A stretch of DNA of 32,537 bases from Neisseriaceae bacterium JH1-16 (lineage in GTDB: Bacteria; Pseudomonadota; Gammaproteobacteria; Burkholderiales; Chromobacteriaceae): NCBI GenBank assembly GCA_025989215.1, contig JAPDNP010000012.1, positions 1-32,537 of the forward strand, read 5' to 3'. Below, one piece after another: positions 1-7,536 of the stretch; within the stretch, counting starts at the first letter, position 1; each line of letters begins with the position of its first letter. Below the pieces are notes generated by a model that saw nothing but the letters and a program-made list of their open reading frames with translations, did not search any database and was not told the DNA's origin. Position numbers and translations under genes: made by a program.

Positions 1-165
1 TTCGCTAATTTCGTACTTGGCTGCAAGCTCAAAGAAATCCTGCGATTTCCTTAATCTTGCGGCATGAGCACCCATTCAAACCAGGCACTCACACCTATCG
101 GTTGTTCGTTCTGTTAAAGAGCAGTTGTTGCTGACTGGCTTCGTTTCGCTGTGTCAGCAGCAGAG
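1..165 (-). other. rRNA operon leader with boxA antiterminator
   Basis: Read on the minus strand, this is the transcribed leader of an rRNA operon whose 16S gene must begin left of position 1. The word TGCTCTTTAACA, the complement of 112-123, matches the boxA element at which Nus factors and S10 load to make rRNA transcription resistant to Rho. Further downstream, 33-55 can fold into a short stem (AAGAAATC against GATTTCCTT), consistent with the RNase III processing stalk around 16S. No 16S sequence is visible in the window. A boxA also occurs in the 16S-23S spacer, but the strong promoter about 50 bp upstream argues for the leader. Confidence 0.8.
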
Positions 166-201
166 GAGGCGAACTATACCGGCCCGACCCCATCGCGTCA
201 A
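166..201 (-). promoter_or_regulatory. rrn P1-type sigma-70 promoter
   Basis: On the minus strand there is a near-consensus promoter: -35 TTGACG (complement of 196-201), a 17 bp spacer, and -10 TATAGT (complement of 173-178). The segment after the -10 is GC-rich (TCGCCTCC), the discriminator type linked to stringent control by ppGpp and DksA at rRNA promoters. The sequence upstream of the -35 (202-235) is AT-rich and may act as an UP element. The start of transcription should fall near 166. The boxA about 50 bp downstream fits an rRNA operon. Confidence 0.85.
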
Positions 202-533
202 CACCTTTCACCACATAAAACCAAAGAAATCGCTAAGTCATTGATCTGTCAGTCACCCGACTCCGCCATTGCTCGTGCTGGCCGGTTTTCTGCGGGGTGG
301 GCCAAGCTGCGCTTGGCCCACCCCTGGCCGGCGAAGCCGCTCTTTTACGCCCATATCGAGGAAAACAGGCCTACAAAAGCGCGATGCGCGAACAGGATCC
401 GTAGGAGGAAAAAGACCGAAGGCTCATGTCGCCCCATAACGAAGCCGCAGCGCTCCCGGCACCAATGCTGCATTGCCGACTATAGTCAGGCGATAATGCG
501 CCGTTCCGTTTTGCGCTATAGAGAGCATCGCCT
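202..533. other. Intergenic region between rrn promoter and HAD gene
   Basis: This gene-free stretch separates the leftward rrn promoter from the rightward nucleotidase gene. It contains the perfect hairpin described separately at 294-324, and a 10 bp palindrome, GACTATAGTC, at 478-487. No convincing promoter with correctly spaced -35 and -10 boxes was found for the downstream gene. A short open frame at 151-537 covers the promoter region, has no recognisable content and is judged not to be a gene. Confidence 0.6.
294..324. repeat. Perfect 14-bp inverted repeat (strong hairpin)
   Basis: GGGGTGGGCCAAGC (294-307) is followed by a 3-base loop and its exact complement (311-324). Neither side has a run of T, so it is not a classical intrinsic terminator. 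It sits between the rrn promoter and the next gene and could insulate the rRNA operon from transcription entering from the right, or be a REP-like palindrome. The inner GGCCAAG resembles but does not equal the TTCGGCCAAC repeat found elsewhere in the window. Confidence 0.7.
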
Positions 534-1166
534 GTGAAGCCTACCTGGATTTTCGACCTCGACGACACCCTGCACGATGCGAGTCGTGCGGTGTTTCCGC
601 ACATCAACCGGACCATGACCACATATATGATGCGCGAGCTGCAGTTGACCGAAGCGCAGGCCAACGAGCTGCGCAAGGAATACTGGGCCCGTTACGGTGC
701 GACCCTGCACGGCCTGGTCGCCCATCATGGCGTCGATGCCCGGCACTTTCTCGAGGAGACGCATCCGCTCGAGGAGTTGCTGGCGATGCTGAGCTGGGAT
801 GCCTGTGTCGACGATACGCTGGCGGCGCTGCCGGGTCGCAAGATCCTGCTGTCGAACGGACCGATTCATTATGTGAGCAAGGTACTCGACGCGATCGGCA
901 TTACCCGCCATTTCGATGCGGTATATGGCGTCGAGCAGGTGGACTACCAGCCCAAGCCGGCCGCGCATGCGTTCCGCACCGTGCTGGTGAAACACGAACT
1001 GGACCCGGCGCACTGCATCATGGTGGAGGATTCGCTGCTGAATCTGAAGACAGCAAAGGAACTGGGGATGAAGACGGTGTGGATCGGCGCCGAGCCGAAA
1101 CGGCCGGCACATGTGGATGCGCACATCACCACCATCGGCGAGCTGCGTCGCCTGAGCCTGTTCTGA
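534..1166 (+). CDS. HAD-family pyrimidine 5'-nucleotidase-like phosphatase
   Basis: A 210-residue cytoplasmic HAD hydrolase. All four HAD motifs are visible: the nucleophile motif DLDDT at residues 8-12, S107-N108 in LLSNGP, K141 in QPKP, and the acidic pair E165-D166 in VEDS. Length and motif wording resemble the SDT1/PPM-type pyrimidine 5'-nucleotidases, which dephosphorylate UMP/CMP-like nucleotides; the substrate is inferred from the family. The start is GTG at 534, because no ATG lies near the DLDDT motif; the ribosome site is weak (GAGAG about 8 bp upstream). The gene is transcribed alone and ends at a strong terminator at 1200-1236. Confidence 0.85.
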   Translation: MKPTWIFDLDDTLHDASRAVFPHINRTMTTYMMRELQLTEAQANELRKEYWARYGATLHGLVAHHGVDARHFLEETHPLEELLAMLSWDACVDDTLAALPGRKILLSNGPIHYVSKVLDAIGITRHFDAVYGVEQVDYQPKPAAHAFRTVLVKHELDPAHCIMVEDSLLNLKTAKELGMKTVWIGAEPKRPAHVDAHITTIGELRRLSLF

Positions 1167-1199
1167 CCATGCGGTGACGCACTCTATATAGATAGCAAA

Positions 1200-1236
1200 A
1201 CGCCCGGGTGGCCTTTCGGCCAACCCGGGCGTTGTT
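1200..1236. terminator. Bidirectional terminator containing the repeat word
   Basis: The arm CGCCCGGGTGGCC (1201-1213) pairs with GGCCAACCCGGGCG (1218-1231), with one bulged base. A T-rich tail follows on both strands: TTGTTT on plus, TTTTGC on minus. It closes the convergent nucleotidase gene (+) and potABCD operon (-). The loop and 3' arm contain an exact copy of TTCGGCCAAC (1215-1224). Confidence 0.85.
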
Positions 1237-1250
1237 TCGTGCAGCCGGAA

Positions 1251-2315
1251 TTACTTCAGCTTCACTTCGGACCACACGCGGTTCAGCTCGCGGCGATCCT
1301 TGGCCTTCAGGTCCTGCAGCTGCTGCAGGCGGGCCACGTCGGCCTTGGCCGGGAAGATCGCCGGGATCTTGGCGATGTCCGGCTTCACGTATTTGACCGC
1401 CGCCGAGTTCGGGTTGCCCGAGCCCATCTGGTTGGTCATGTCGGCCGCGTTCTGGCCGTCCATCATGAAGTTGACGAACTTGTAGGCCAGGTCCTTGCGC
1501 GGCGCGTCCTTCAGCACCACCAGGTTGTCGATCGACAGGGTGTTGCCTTCCTTCTGCAGGTTGAAGTTGATCGCGAACTTGCGACCGGCCTTCTTGGCAT
1601 CCTGTTGAGCCTGGTACATATCGTTGGAGTAGCCGAAGGCGACGTAGATGTTGCCGACGGTCAGCTCCTTGATGTAGCTCTGGTTGTTGAACGCGGCCCA
1701 GAACGGCTTGGCCTTCAGGATCACGTCCTTGGCGGCTTTCCAGTCGGCCGGATTGGTGCTGTTGGCCGGCTTGCCCAGGTACATCAGCGCGGCGGACATC
1801 AGTTCGCGCTGGCTATCCAGCACGGTGACCTTGCCCTTGATCTTGGCGAGGATGGCCGGATCGAAGATCAGCGCCCAGCTGTTGCTCTTGTCGAGAATGC
1901 CCAGCTCTTTGAGCTTGGTCTCGTTGTAGCCGAGCAAGGTGGTGGTGAACGCGTACGGTACCGAGTACTGATTGCCCTTGTCGAAGAAGCTGTTCAGGTA
2001 GGCCGGGTTCATGTTCTTGAAGTTCGGCAGCTGCGCCTTGTCGAGCGGCTGGGCCTTACCCTGGCCGATCAGGGTCTGCACCGCGAAACCAGTCGGTACC
2101 ACGATGTCGTAGCCCTTGGCACCGGCGGCCAGCTTGGCGAGCATTTCTTCGTTGTCGCCGTAGTAGTCCTGCACCAGCTTGCACTTGCAGTACGCCTCGA
2201 AGCGCTTGGCGGTGGCGTCGGACAGGTAGTTGTTCCAGTTGTAGAGATGCAGCGTGTCGGCGGCGTAAGCATTGGCCGCGGCGGCAAGGGCGAGGCCCAG
2301 CAGCAGTTTCTTCAT
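1251..2315 (-). CDS. potD: Polyamine ABC transporter, periplasmic binding protein
   Basis: A 354-residue spermidine/putrescine-binding protein of the PotD/PotF family. It captures polyamines in the periplasm and delivers them to the PotBC permease. A Sec signal peptide covers about residues 1-18 (MKKLLLGLALA, cleaved after NAYA). The mature start DTLHLYNWNNYL is typical, with aromatic residues that line the binding pocket in this family. The start is ATG at 2315 with AGGGG 7 bp upstream; the open frame reaches 2492 but the extra residues are not signal-like. It is the last gene of an A-B-C-D ordered operon, separated from potC by 203 bp of structured DNA, so it may be expressed at a different level. 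PotD against PotF specificity cannot be decided here; the symbol rests on gene order. Confidence 0.9.
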   Translation of the reverse strand: MKKLLLGLALAAAANAYAADTLHLYNWNNYLSDATAKRFEAYCKCKLVQDYYGDNEEMLAKLAAGAKGYDIVVPTGFAVQTLIGQGKAQPLDKAQLPNFKNMNPAYLNSFFDKGNQYSVPYAFTTTLLGYNETKLKELGILDKSNSWALIFDPAILAKIKGKVTVLDSQRELMSAALMYLGKPANSTNPADWKAAKDVILKAKPFWAAFNNQSYIKELTVGNIYVAFGYSNDMYQAQQDAKKAGRKFAINFNLQKEGNTLSIDNLVVLKDAPRKDLAYKFVNFMMDGQNAADMTNQMGSGNPNSAAVKYVKPDIAKIPAIFPAKADVARLQQLQDLKAKDRRELNRVWSEVKLK

Positions 2316-2367
2316 AACAATCCCCTTTTTATTGGCGTGGTACGGCATAAAGCGATGAAAAACGGGG

Positions 2368-2395
2368 GTTCGGCCAACCTTGAGGTTGGCCGAAC
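2368..2395. repeat. Inverted pair of the TTCGGCCAACCT repeat
   Basis: GTTCGGCCAACCT (2368-2380) is followed after two bases by its exact complement (2383-2395). Each arm holds one full copy of the window-wide word TTCGGCCAAC (2369-2378 on plus, 2385-2394 on minus). It lies between potC and potD. The hairpin has no T run, so it is not an obvious terminator. In Neisseria, uptake sequences are often paired in this inverted way. Confidence 0.85.
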
Positions 2396-2409
2396 ACTGG
2401 ACTGCGAGT

Positions 2410-2514
2410 CGCGAATAAAACTCAGCGAAGCGATCCCGGCTAGGCGTCACAGCCGAAGACAGTACATGTAGTACGGCAAGGCAGTGCAACAACGCCGGGA
2501 GAGTTTAATTCGCG
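2410..2514. repeat. Long imperfect inverted repeat in the potC-potD gap
   Basis: Outer arms CGCGAATAAAACTC (2410-2423) and GAGTTTAATTCGCG (2501-2514) are complementary with one mismatch. An inner pair, TCCCGGC (2434-2440) and GCCGGGA (2494-2500), extends the stem after a 10-base bulge. The loop holds a small palindrome around TACATGTA (2463-2470). The total is about 105 bp, ending a few bases from the potC stop codon. It could be an mRNA stability or processing element between potC and potD, or a mobile intergenic repeat of the REP/MITE type. Whether it recurs in the genome cannot be seen from this window. Confidence 0.65.
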
Positions 2515-2518
2515 GCGC

Positions 2519-3313
2519 TCAATTACCGCCGCGCAAAGCGCTCGGCGACACCTTGGAAGCGATCACGATCAGCGCCAGGGTCAGCAGCATCAGCAAGCTG
2601 GATACCGCGTTCACTTCCGGCGTCACCGCGATCTTGATCATCGAGTAGATCTCCAGCGGCAGCGTGGACGCGCCGGCGCCGGCGGTGAAGAAGGTGATCA
2701 CGAAGTCGTCGATCGACAGGGTGAACGCCATCAGCGCGCCGGCGATGATGCCCGGCATGATCACCGGCAGCGTCACCAGACGGAACGCCTGGAACGGGCT
2801 GGCACCCAGGTCGCGCGCCGCCTCGACCAGGCTCTCGTCCATACCCTGCATGCGTGCGCGCACCACGATGGCGACGAAGCCGATGCAGAAGGCAATGTGC
2901 GACAGGATGATGGTGACGAGGCCCAGCTCCAGGATGCCGATCAGCTGGTTGACGATGACGAAGAAGATCACCAGCGACACGCCCATCAACAATTCGGGGA
3001 TCGCGATCGGGGTCAGCACCAGGAAGGGCAGCAGGCGCAGCTTGTACTTGTGCAGAGCGATGCCGGCCAAGGTGCCGAACACGGTAGCGAAGAAGCTCGC
3101 CACCACGCCGATAATCAGCGAGTGGCCGGCGGCGGTCAGCATCTTCTGGTTGTGGAACAGCTTGGTGTACCAGTCGAGGGTGAAGCCGACCCACTCCGCG
3201 TTGAGCTTGGAGTCGTTGAACGAGTACAGCACCACGATGAACAGCGGCAGGTACAGGAACAGATAGGTCAGGACGGCCGAAGCCTTCAGCCATGCGGATT
3301 TCTTCTTAGCCAC
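2519..3313 (-). CDS. potC: Polyamine ABC transporter permease PotC
   Basis: A 264-residue inner-membrane permease with about six hydrophobic segments. The EAA loop that contacts the ATPase is clear (EAARDLGASPFQAFRLVTLP, about residues 163-182). It pairs with PotB to form the translocation channel for spermidine/putrescine. The start is GTG at 3313 with AGGGGG upstream, overlapping the last 8 bp of potB, so translation is probably coupled. A second long frame in this stretch is a shadow without membrane segments. Confidence 0.93.
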   Translation of the reverse strand: MAKKKSAWLKASAVLTYLFLYLPLFIVVLYSFNDSKLNAEWVGFTLDWYTKLFHNQKMLTAAGHSLIIGVVASFFATVFGTLAGIALHKYKLRLLPFLVLTPIAIPELLMGVSLVIFFVIVNQLIGILELGLVTIILSHIAFCIGFVAIVVRARMQGMDESLVEAARDLGASPFQAFRLVTLPVIMPGIIAGALMAFTLSIDDFVITFFTAGAGASTLPLEIYSMIKIAVTPEVNAVSSLLMLLTLALIVIASKVSPSALRGGN

Positions 3314-4196
3314 GTTTCGCCCCCTTTCTGGCCACCAGTGCGCCCAAGCCGGCGATCAACAGCACGCCGCCGGTCAGCACGATCGACAGCACCGAGCCGA
3401 ACGGCCAGTCGCGGGTGTCGAGAATCTGCTGCTTGATCAGGTTGCCGATCAGGATCGAGTCGGTGCCGCCGAGGATGTCCGGGATCGCGAACATGCCCAG
3501 CGCCGGGATGAACACCAGCGCGGAGCCGGCGAACACGCCGGGCAAGCTGAGCGGCCAGGTGATCTTCCAGAAGCGCTGCCAGGCGCTGGCGCCCAGGTCC
3601 TGTGCGGCGTCGAGCAGCGCCATGTCGTGCTTCTCGAGGTTGGCGTAGAGCGGCAGCACCATGAATGGCAGGTGCACGTAGACCATGCCGATCATCACCG
3701 CGATCGGGGTGAACAAGAGCTGGATCGGCTCGAAGCCGAGGCCGGTGACCACCCAGTTGACCGCCTTGGTGAACGCCGACTGCGGGCCGAGGATGATCAT
3801 CCAGGCGTAGATGCGGATCAGGAAGTTCGACCAGAACGGCAGGATCACCATCAGCAGCAGCAGGTCACGCCACTTCTTGTGGGTGGTGGCGATCAGCCAG
3901 GCGAGCGGGTAGGCCAGCAGCACGCACAGCAGCGTGGTCAGGCCGGCGTAGCCGATCGACTTGAGGAACAGCTCGAAATACAGCGGCTCCTCGACCAGGC
4001 GGCTGAAGTTGTCCAGCGTCAGGTCCCAGACCAGCTTGCCGTCCTCGATGTTGTACATCGGGGCCAGGCCGCCGTAGTCGCCCGGATTGCGGAACGCCGC
4101 GACGAACATGATCGTGGTCGGGATCAGGAAGAACAGCGTCAGGTAGACAAGCGGCGGCCAGGAAAGCAGCCACTTGCCGAGTCGGTTGCGCAGCAT
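3306..4196 (-). CDS. potB: Polyamine ABC transporter permease PotB
   Basis: A 296-residue permease subunit, partner of PotC. The first membrane segment is near residues 12-35 (PLVYLTLFFLIPTTIMF), and the cytoplasmic EAA loop DAAQDLGASAWQRFWKI lies near residue 195. The length is normal for the PotB/PotH family. The start is ATG at 4196 with GGAG 9 bp upstream, placed at the end of potA. The gap to potA is 6 bp and it overlaps potC by 8 bp, so the three genes form one transcript. Confidence 0.93.
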   Translation of the reverse strand: MLRNRLGKWLLSWPPLVYLTLFFLIPTTIMFVAAFRNPGDYGGLAPMYNIEDGKLVWDLTLDNFSRLVEEPLYFELFLKSIGYAGLTTLLCVLLAYPLAWLIATTHKKWRDLLLLMVILPFWSNFLIRIYAWMIILGPQSAFTKAVNWVVTGLGFEPIQLLFTPIAVMIGMVYVHLPFMVLPLYANLEKHDMALLDAAQDLGASAWQRFWKITWPLSLPGVFAGSALVFIPALGMFAIPDILGGTDSILIGNLIKQQILDTRDWPFGSVLSIVLTGGVLLIAGLGALVARKGAKRG

Positions 4197-4202
4197 GTCG
4201 GC

Positions 4203-5288
4203 TTACTCCGTCAGGAAGCTGCCGGCGTCGAAACGCCAGGCAACCTCGACCACGTCGTTGTCGTCGAAGAACTTGGCGACGCCCGGGATGTTGTTCGGCA
4301 GCATCGCCTCGATGATCACGCCCTCGGCCACCTCGACCATGTAGATGGTCACGTCGCCCAGGTACAGGCAGTCATGCACGCGGCCCTTGAAGTGCGCCTC
4401 GTCGTCGTGACGGCCCAGCTCCTTGTCGAGCTTGATCTTCTCGGGGCGCAGCGCCAGCCAGCCGGCCTGGCCGGGCTTGGCGTTCGGCACGCTCTGGCAT
4501 TTCACCGTGCCGCAGCCCTTCAGGTCGACGGTCATCGTCGCGCCGTCCACCGCCTTGACCGTGCCTTCCAGCACGTTGCACTGACCGATGAAGTCGGCGA
4601 CGAAGCGGTTCTTCGGGTGGCTGTAGATGCGTTCCGGGATGTCGAGCTGCTCGACCTGGCCGTGGCTCATCACCGCGATGCGGTGCGACAGCGCCAGCGC
4701 CTCGCCCTGGTCATGGGTGACGTAGACGAAGGTGATGCCGACTTCCTTCTGCAGATTGATCAGTTCGATCTGCATCTGCTCGCGCAGCTTGGCGTCGAGC
4801 GCCGACAGCGGCTCGTCGAGCAGCAGCACGCGCGGGCGGTCGACCAGCGCGCGGGCGATCGCGACGCGCTGGCGCTGGCCGCCGGACAATTCGTGCGGGA
4901 AACGTTGGCCGAACTGGGTCAGGCGCACGTCTTCGAGCAGTTCGTCGACCTGGGTTTCGATCTTCTTGGCATCCCAGCCGGCCATCTTCAGCGGGAAGGC
5001 GATGTTCTGGCGCACCGTCATGTGCGGGAACAGCGCGTAGCTCTGGAATACGGTGTGTACCGGGCGTTTTTCCGGCGGTACCTGCGAGACGTCCTTGCCG
5101 TCCAGCAGGATGGCGCCCGAATCCGGCTGTTCGAAACCGGCCAGCATGCGCAGCAGCGTGGTCTTGCCACAACCGGACGGCCCCAGCAGGGTGAAGAACT
5201 CGCCCGCTTCCACCGACAGGCTGACGTTGTTCACGGCAGTGAAGTCGCCGAACCGTTTCACGACATTGTTGATTTCAAGAAGAGCCAC
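4203..5288 (-). CDS. potA: Polyamine ABC transporter ATPase PotA
   Basis: A 361-residue ATP-binding subunit that powers polyamine import. Walker A GPSGCGKTT is at residues 36-44, the signature LSGGQ at 134-138, Walker B LLLDEP at 155-160, and the switch histidine H192 in THD. The C-terminal third fits the TOBE-type regulatory domain of this family. The start is GTG at 5288 (MALLEINNVV), with a purine-rich GGGGAAG upstream. It is the first gene of the operon. A copy of the repeat word (4904-4913) lies inside the gene, read in the Phe-Gly-Gln register. Confidence 0.93.
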   Translation of the reverse strand: MALLEINNVVKRFGDFTAVNNVSLSVEAGEFFTLLGPSGCGKTTLLRMLAGFEQPDSGAILLDGKDVSQVPPEKRPVHTVFQSYALFPHMTVRQNIAFPLKMAGWDAKKIETQVDELLEDVRLTQFGQRFPHELSGGQRQRVAIARALVDRPRVLLLDEPLSALDAKLREQMQIELINLQKEVGITFVYVTHDQGEALALSHRIAVMSHGQVEQLDIPERIYSHPKNRFVADFIGQCNVLEGTVKAVDGATMTVDLKGCGTVKCQSVPNAKPGQAGWLALRPEKIKLDKELGRHDDEAHFKGRVHDCLYLGDVTIYMVEVAEGVIIEAMLPNNIPGVAKFFDDNDVVEVAWRFDAGSFLTE

Positions 5289-5318
5289 GATGCTTCCCCG
5301 CCCTTTAAAAAGGGCGCC

Positions 5319-5324
5319 ATTGTA
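5319..5324 (-). promoter_or_regulatory. potA: Candidate -10 box for the pot operon
   Basis: TACAAT (complement of 5319-5324) lies about 30 bp upstream of the potA GTG and matches the sigma-70 -10 consensus well. No good -35 box lies 16-18 bp upstream, so the promoter would be weak or activator dependent. The short leader between it and the start codon holds a small hairpin (GCCCTTT against AAAGGGC). Confidence 0.35.
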
Positions 5325-5442
5325 GTAAAAAAAGCCCCCTGGGGGAACCCAAAAAATGCCTTGAAATTCAAGACCTCAGCGCAGTTTATGCCATAGTCAA
5401 TCCACGAAGGAAAGCCAGCCGGGTAAGTAGCTCTTTTCGTTG

Positions 5443-5475
5443 AAAAAAACGCCGCGACCCAAGGGTCGCGGCGTT
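5443..5475 (-). terminator. Intrinsic terminator after the cysteine-enzyme gene
   Basis: On the minus strand the stem ACGCCGCGACCC/GGGTCGCGGCGT (5463-5474 with 5449-5460) is perfect and is followed by seven T (complement of 5443-5449). It lies 41 bp beyond the stop codon of the Cds1-like gene and separates that gene from the pot operon. Confidence 0.92.
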
Positions 5476-5515
5476 TAGCTTTTGATCAAGTAATGACGCA
5501 GTTTGGCAACAACCT

Positions 5516-6583
5516 TCAGTCGCCCGTCGACCACCGTCCGTCATGGAAGAAGCGCCGATAGCGCTCCAGCCACGGTGCAATGTCGTGCCCCTGTTCGGCC
5601 AACCAGCGCGGGTCGTAGTAGCTGTTCAGGTAGCGGTTGCCGTCGTCGCAGATCAGCGTGACGATCGCCCCCTCTTCGCCGCGGCGCACCATCTCGCTGG
5701 CCAGCTCGCACACGCCGAACAGATTGGTGCCGGTCGAGCCGCCGCACTTGCGGCCGAGCGCCTCTTCCAGGAAGTGGATCGCCGCATAGCTGGCGACGTT
5801 CGACACGCGGATCACCTTGTCGATCACCGAGGGGATGAACGACGGCTCGACGCGCGGCCGGCCGATGCCTTCGACGCCGGAACCACCCTCGCACTGGCAA
5901 TCGGCATTGCCAGTGTAATAGCTGTCGTAAAACACCGAGTTGTCCGGGTCGACCACGCAGATCTTGGTATCGAGCTGCTGGTAGCGCACATAACGGCCGA
6001 AGGTGGCGCTGGTGCCGCCAGTGCCGGCGCCGCAGACGATCCAGCGCGGTTCCGGGTTCGGCTCGAAGGCCATCTGCTTGAAGATGGTGTCGGCGATATT
6101 GTTGTTGCCGCGCCAGTCGGTGGCACGCTCGGCGTAGGTGAACTGGTCCATGTAGTGACCGTTGGTTTCCTTCGCCAGCCGCGCCGATTCGGCGTAGATG
6201 GTGGCCGGATCGTCGACTAGGTGACAGCGGCCGCCGTAGAACTCGATCGCCTTGATCTTTTCGGCCGAGGTGCCGCGCGGCATCACCGCCACGAACGGCA
6301 GACCGAGCAGGCGGGCGAAGTAGGCCTCCGACACCGCGGTGCTGCCGCTACTGGCCTCGATCACCGTGGTGCCTTCGTCGATCCAGCCGTTACACAAGCT
6401 GTACAGGAACAGCGAACGCGCCAGCCGGTGCTTCAGGCTGCCGGTTGGATGGGTCGACTCGTCCTTGAAGTAGAGCTGGATCTGCGGCAGGGCCGGGATC
6501 GCCAGCGGGATCAGGTGGGTGTCGCTGGAGCGGTTGAAGTCGGCTTCGATCTTGCGGATTGCCTGGGAAACCCAGCTTTTCAT
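5516..6583 (-). CDS. PLP-dependent cysteine synthase-fold enzyme, Cds1-like
   Basis: A 355-residue fold-type II PLP enzyme. K51 in TGSLKHRLA is the predicted Schiff-base lysine. ASSGSTAVSEA (about 75-85) contacts the substrate carboxylate, and GAGTGGTSA binds the cofactor phosphate. The wording throughout (KIEADFNRSSDTHL at the N-terminus, ATDWRGNNNIA, GIGRPRVEPSF) matches the Cds1 group known from mycobacteria, L-cysteine desulfhydrases that release H2S and pyruvate, rather than CysK/CysM synthases. Activity here is inferred from the family. The start is ATG at 6583 with GGGGAGAGA upstream. It is a single gene with its own terminator, and a palindrome just upstream suggests a dedicated regulator. 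Confidence 0.85.
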   Translation of the reverse strand: MKSWVSQAIRKIEADFNRSSDTHLIPLAIPALPQIQLYFKDESTHPTGSLKHRLARSLFLYSLCNGWIDEGTTVIEASSGSTAVSEAYFARLLGLPFVAVMPRGTSAEKIKAIEFYGGRCHLVDDPATIYAESARLAKETNGHYMDQFTYAERATDWRGNNNIADTIFKQMAFEPNPEPRWIVCGAGTGGTSATFGRYVRYQQLDTKICVVDPDNSVFYDSYYTGNADCQCEGGSGVEGIGRPRVEPSFIPSVIDKVIRVSNVASYAAIHFLEEALGRKCGGSTGTNLFGVCELASEMVRRGEEGAIVTLICDDGNRYLNSYYDPRWLAEQGHDIAPWLERYRRFFHDGRWSTGD

Positions 6584-6595
6584 GCGTCTCTCCCC

Positions 6596-6623
6596 AATCG
6601 GTATTGGATAATGTCTACCGATT
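6596..6623. promoter_or_regulatory. Operator-like inverted repeat upstream of the cysteine enzyme
   Basis: AATCGGTA (6596-6603) and TACCGATT (6616-6623) are exact complements separated by 12 bp, so the half-site centres are 20 bp apart, about two helical turns. The element begins 12 bp upstream of the start codon at 6583 and could be bound by a dimeric regulator. No regulator gene is adjacent. A TACAAT box lies just beyond it on the minus strand (complement of 6621-6626). Confidence 0.5.
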
Positions 6624-6640
6624 GTAGCCGCTTGCCATGC

Positions 6641-6665
6641 AAAACGGCGCCCGACCGGGGCGCCG
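6641..6665 (-). terminator. Intrinsic terminator downstream of ompW
   Basis: On the minus strand CGGCGCCC (complement of 6658-6665) pairs with GGGCGCCG (complement of 6645-6652) around a 5-base loop, and four T follow. It lies about 120 bp after the ompW stop codon and should end that transcript before the cysteine-enzyme promoter. The T run is short, so termination may be partial. Confidence 0.6.
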
Positions 6666-6783
6666 CTGCGGTATCCCGGACAAAAGCTTGCCCTGGATCA
6701 GAGTCGGTCAAAAGCTGTTGACGCTCTCGCGAGCGCCATTGCGACGCAGGACCACCCGAGTGCCGCAGATCGTGAACGGATTC

Positions 6784-7398
6784 TCAGAACTTGGTGCCGA
6801 TCCCCACGCCGAACACCCATGGGTCGAGCTTCAGCGTGCCGAGGTTGGCGCCGGCCAGCGAGCCCGAAGTACCGCTGACGTCGGTCTTCATATAGATCTT
6901 CTTCACGTCGAAGTTGACGAACCAGTCCTTGTTGATCGCCACGTCGGTACCGACTTGCAGCGACGGGCCCCAGCTGTTCTTCTTAACGGTCAGGTCGCTA
7001 TCCCCGGCATGCAGGCCGATATCGTAGAAGCGCGTGTAGTTGACGCCGACGCCGGCATACGGACGGATCTGCCCTTCCGGATTGAAGTGATACTGCAGCG
7101 TCAGCGTCGGCGGCAGCGCGCTGACCTTGCCCAGTTGGCCGAGGTCGGAGCTGATCTTGTGGCGCGAGGTGCCCAGGATCAGCTCGGCACCGATACGGTC
7201 GGTGATCATGTAGGTGAAGTCGAGTTCCGGCACGGTCTGATTGCTGGCGTCGACGTGGAGCGCCGACAGGGTTTGGTCGACTTTGGTGTCCGGTGCGACG
7301 TTGATGACGCGAAAGCGCGCCAGAATATCCCCTTGCCCGGCGAAGACGCTGCTGGAACCGAGTGCGGCCAAAACGGCCAGAGTAAGTACCTTCTTCAT
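6784..7398 (-). CDS. ompW: OmpW-family outer-membrane beta-barrel protein
   Basis: A 204-residue outer-membrane protein. A signal peptide covers residues 1-20 ([14 protein letters not shown], cleaved after VFA). The family hallmark [11 protein letters not shown] is followed by [15 protein letters not shown], and the chain ends in Phe, the usual barrel-assembly signal. OmpW/AlkL proteins form small eight-stranded barrels that pass hydrophobic molecules; the substrate here is unknown. The start is ATG at 7398, with GGAG 8 bp upstream and the signal peptide immediately after; an upstream in-frame TTG at 7485 is unlikely. It is divergent from ubiD, with which it shares a 138 bp promoter region. 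Confidence 0.93.
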   Translation of the reverse strand: MKKVLTLAVLAALGSSSVFAGQGDILARFRVINVAPDTKVDQTLSALHVDASNQTVPELDFTYMITDRIGAELILGTSRHKISSDLGQLGKVSALPPTLTLQYHFNPEGQIRPYAGVGVNYTRFYDIGLHAGDSDLTVKKNSWGPSLQVGTDVAINKDWFVNFDVKKIYMKTDVSGTSGSLAGANLGTLKLDPWVFGVGIGTKF

Positions 7399-7536
7399 TA
7401 TTGTTTGCTCCATGGCTTTGAAAATCCCCCGCCGCGCGCGTTGACGTCGAAGCCTTGCGGCAGTAGCGTGCGGCAACCGGGGCAAAGCTTAAGCAGTCAT
7501 GCGTTTGCCATCCTTGCGCTAGATCATGAGTCCGTC

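Noticed and set aside
3627-5396. Long open frame on the plus strand opposite the pot operon
   Set aside because: It is antisense to potB and potA, lacks any recognisable motif and has the Arg/His/Gln/Val-rich make-up of a GC-rich shadow frame.
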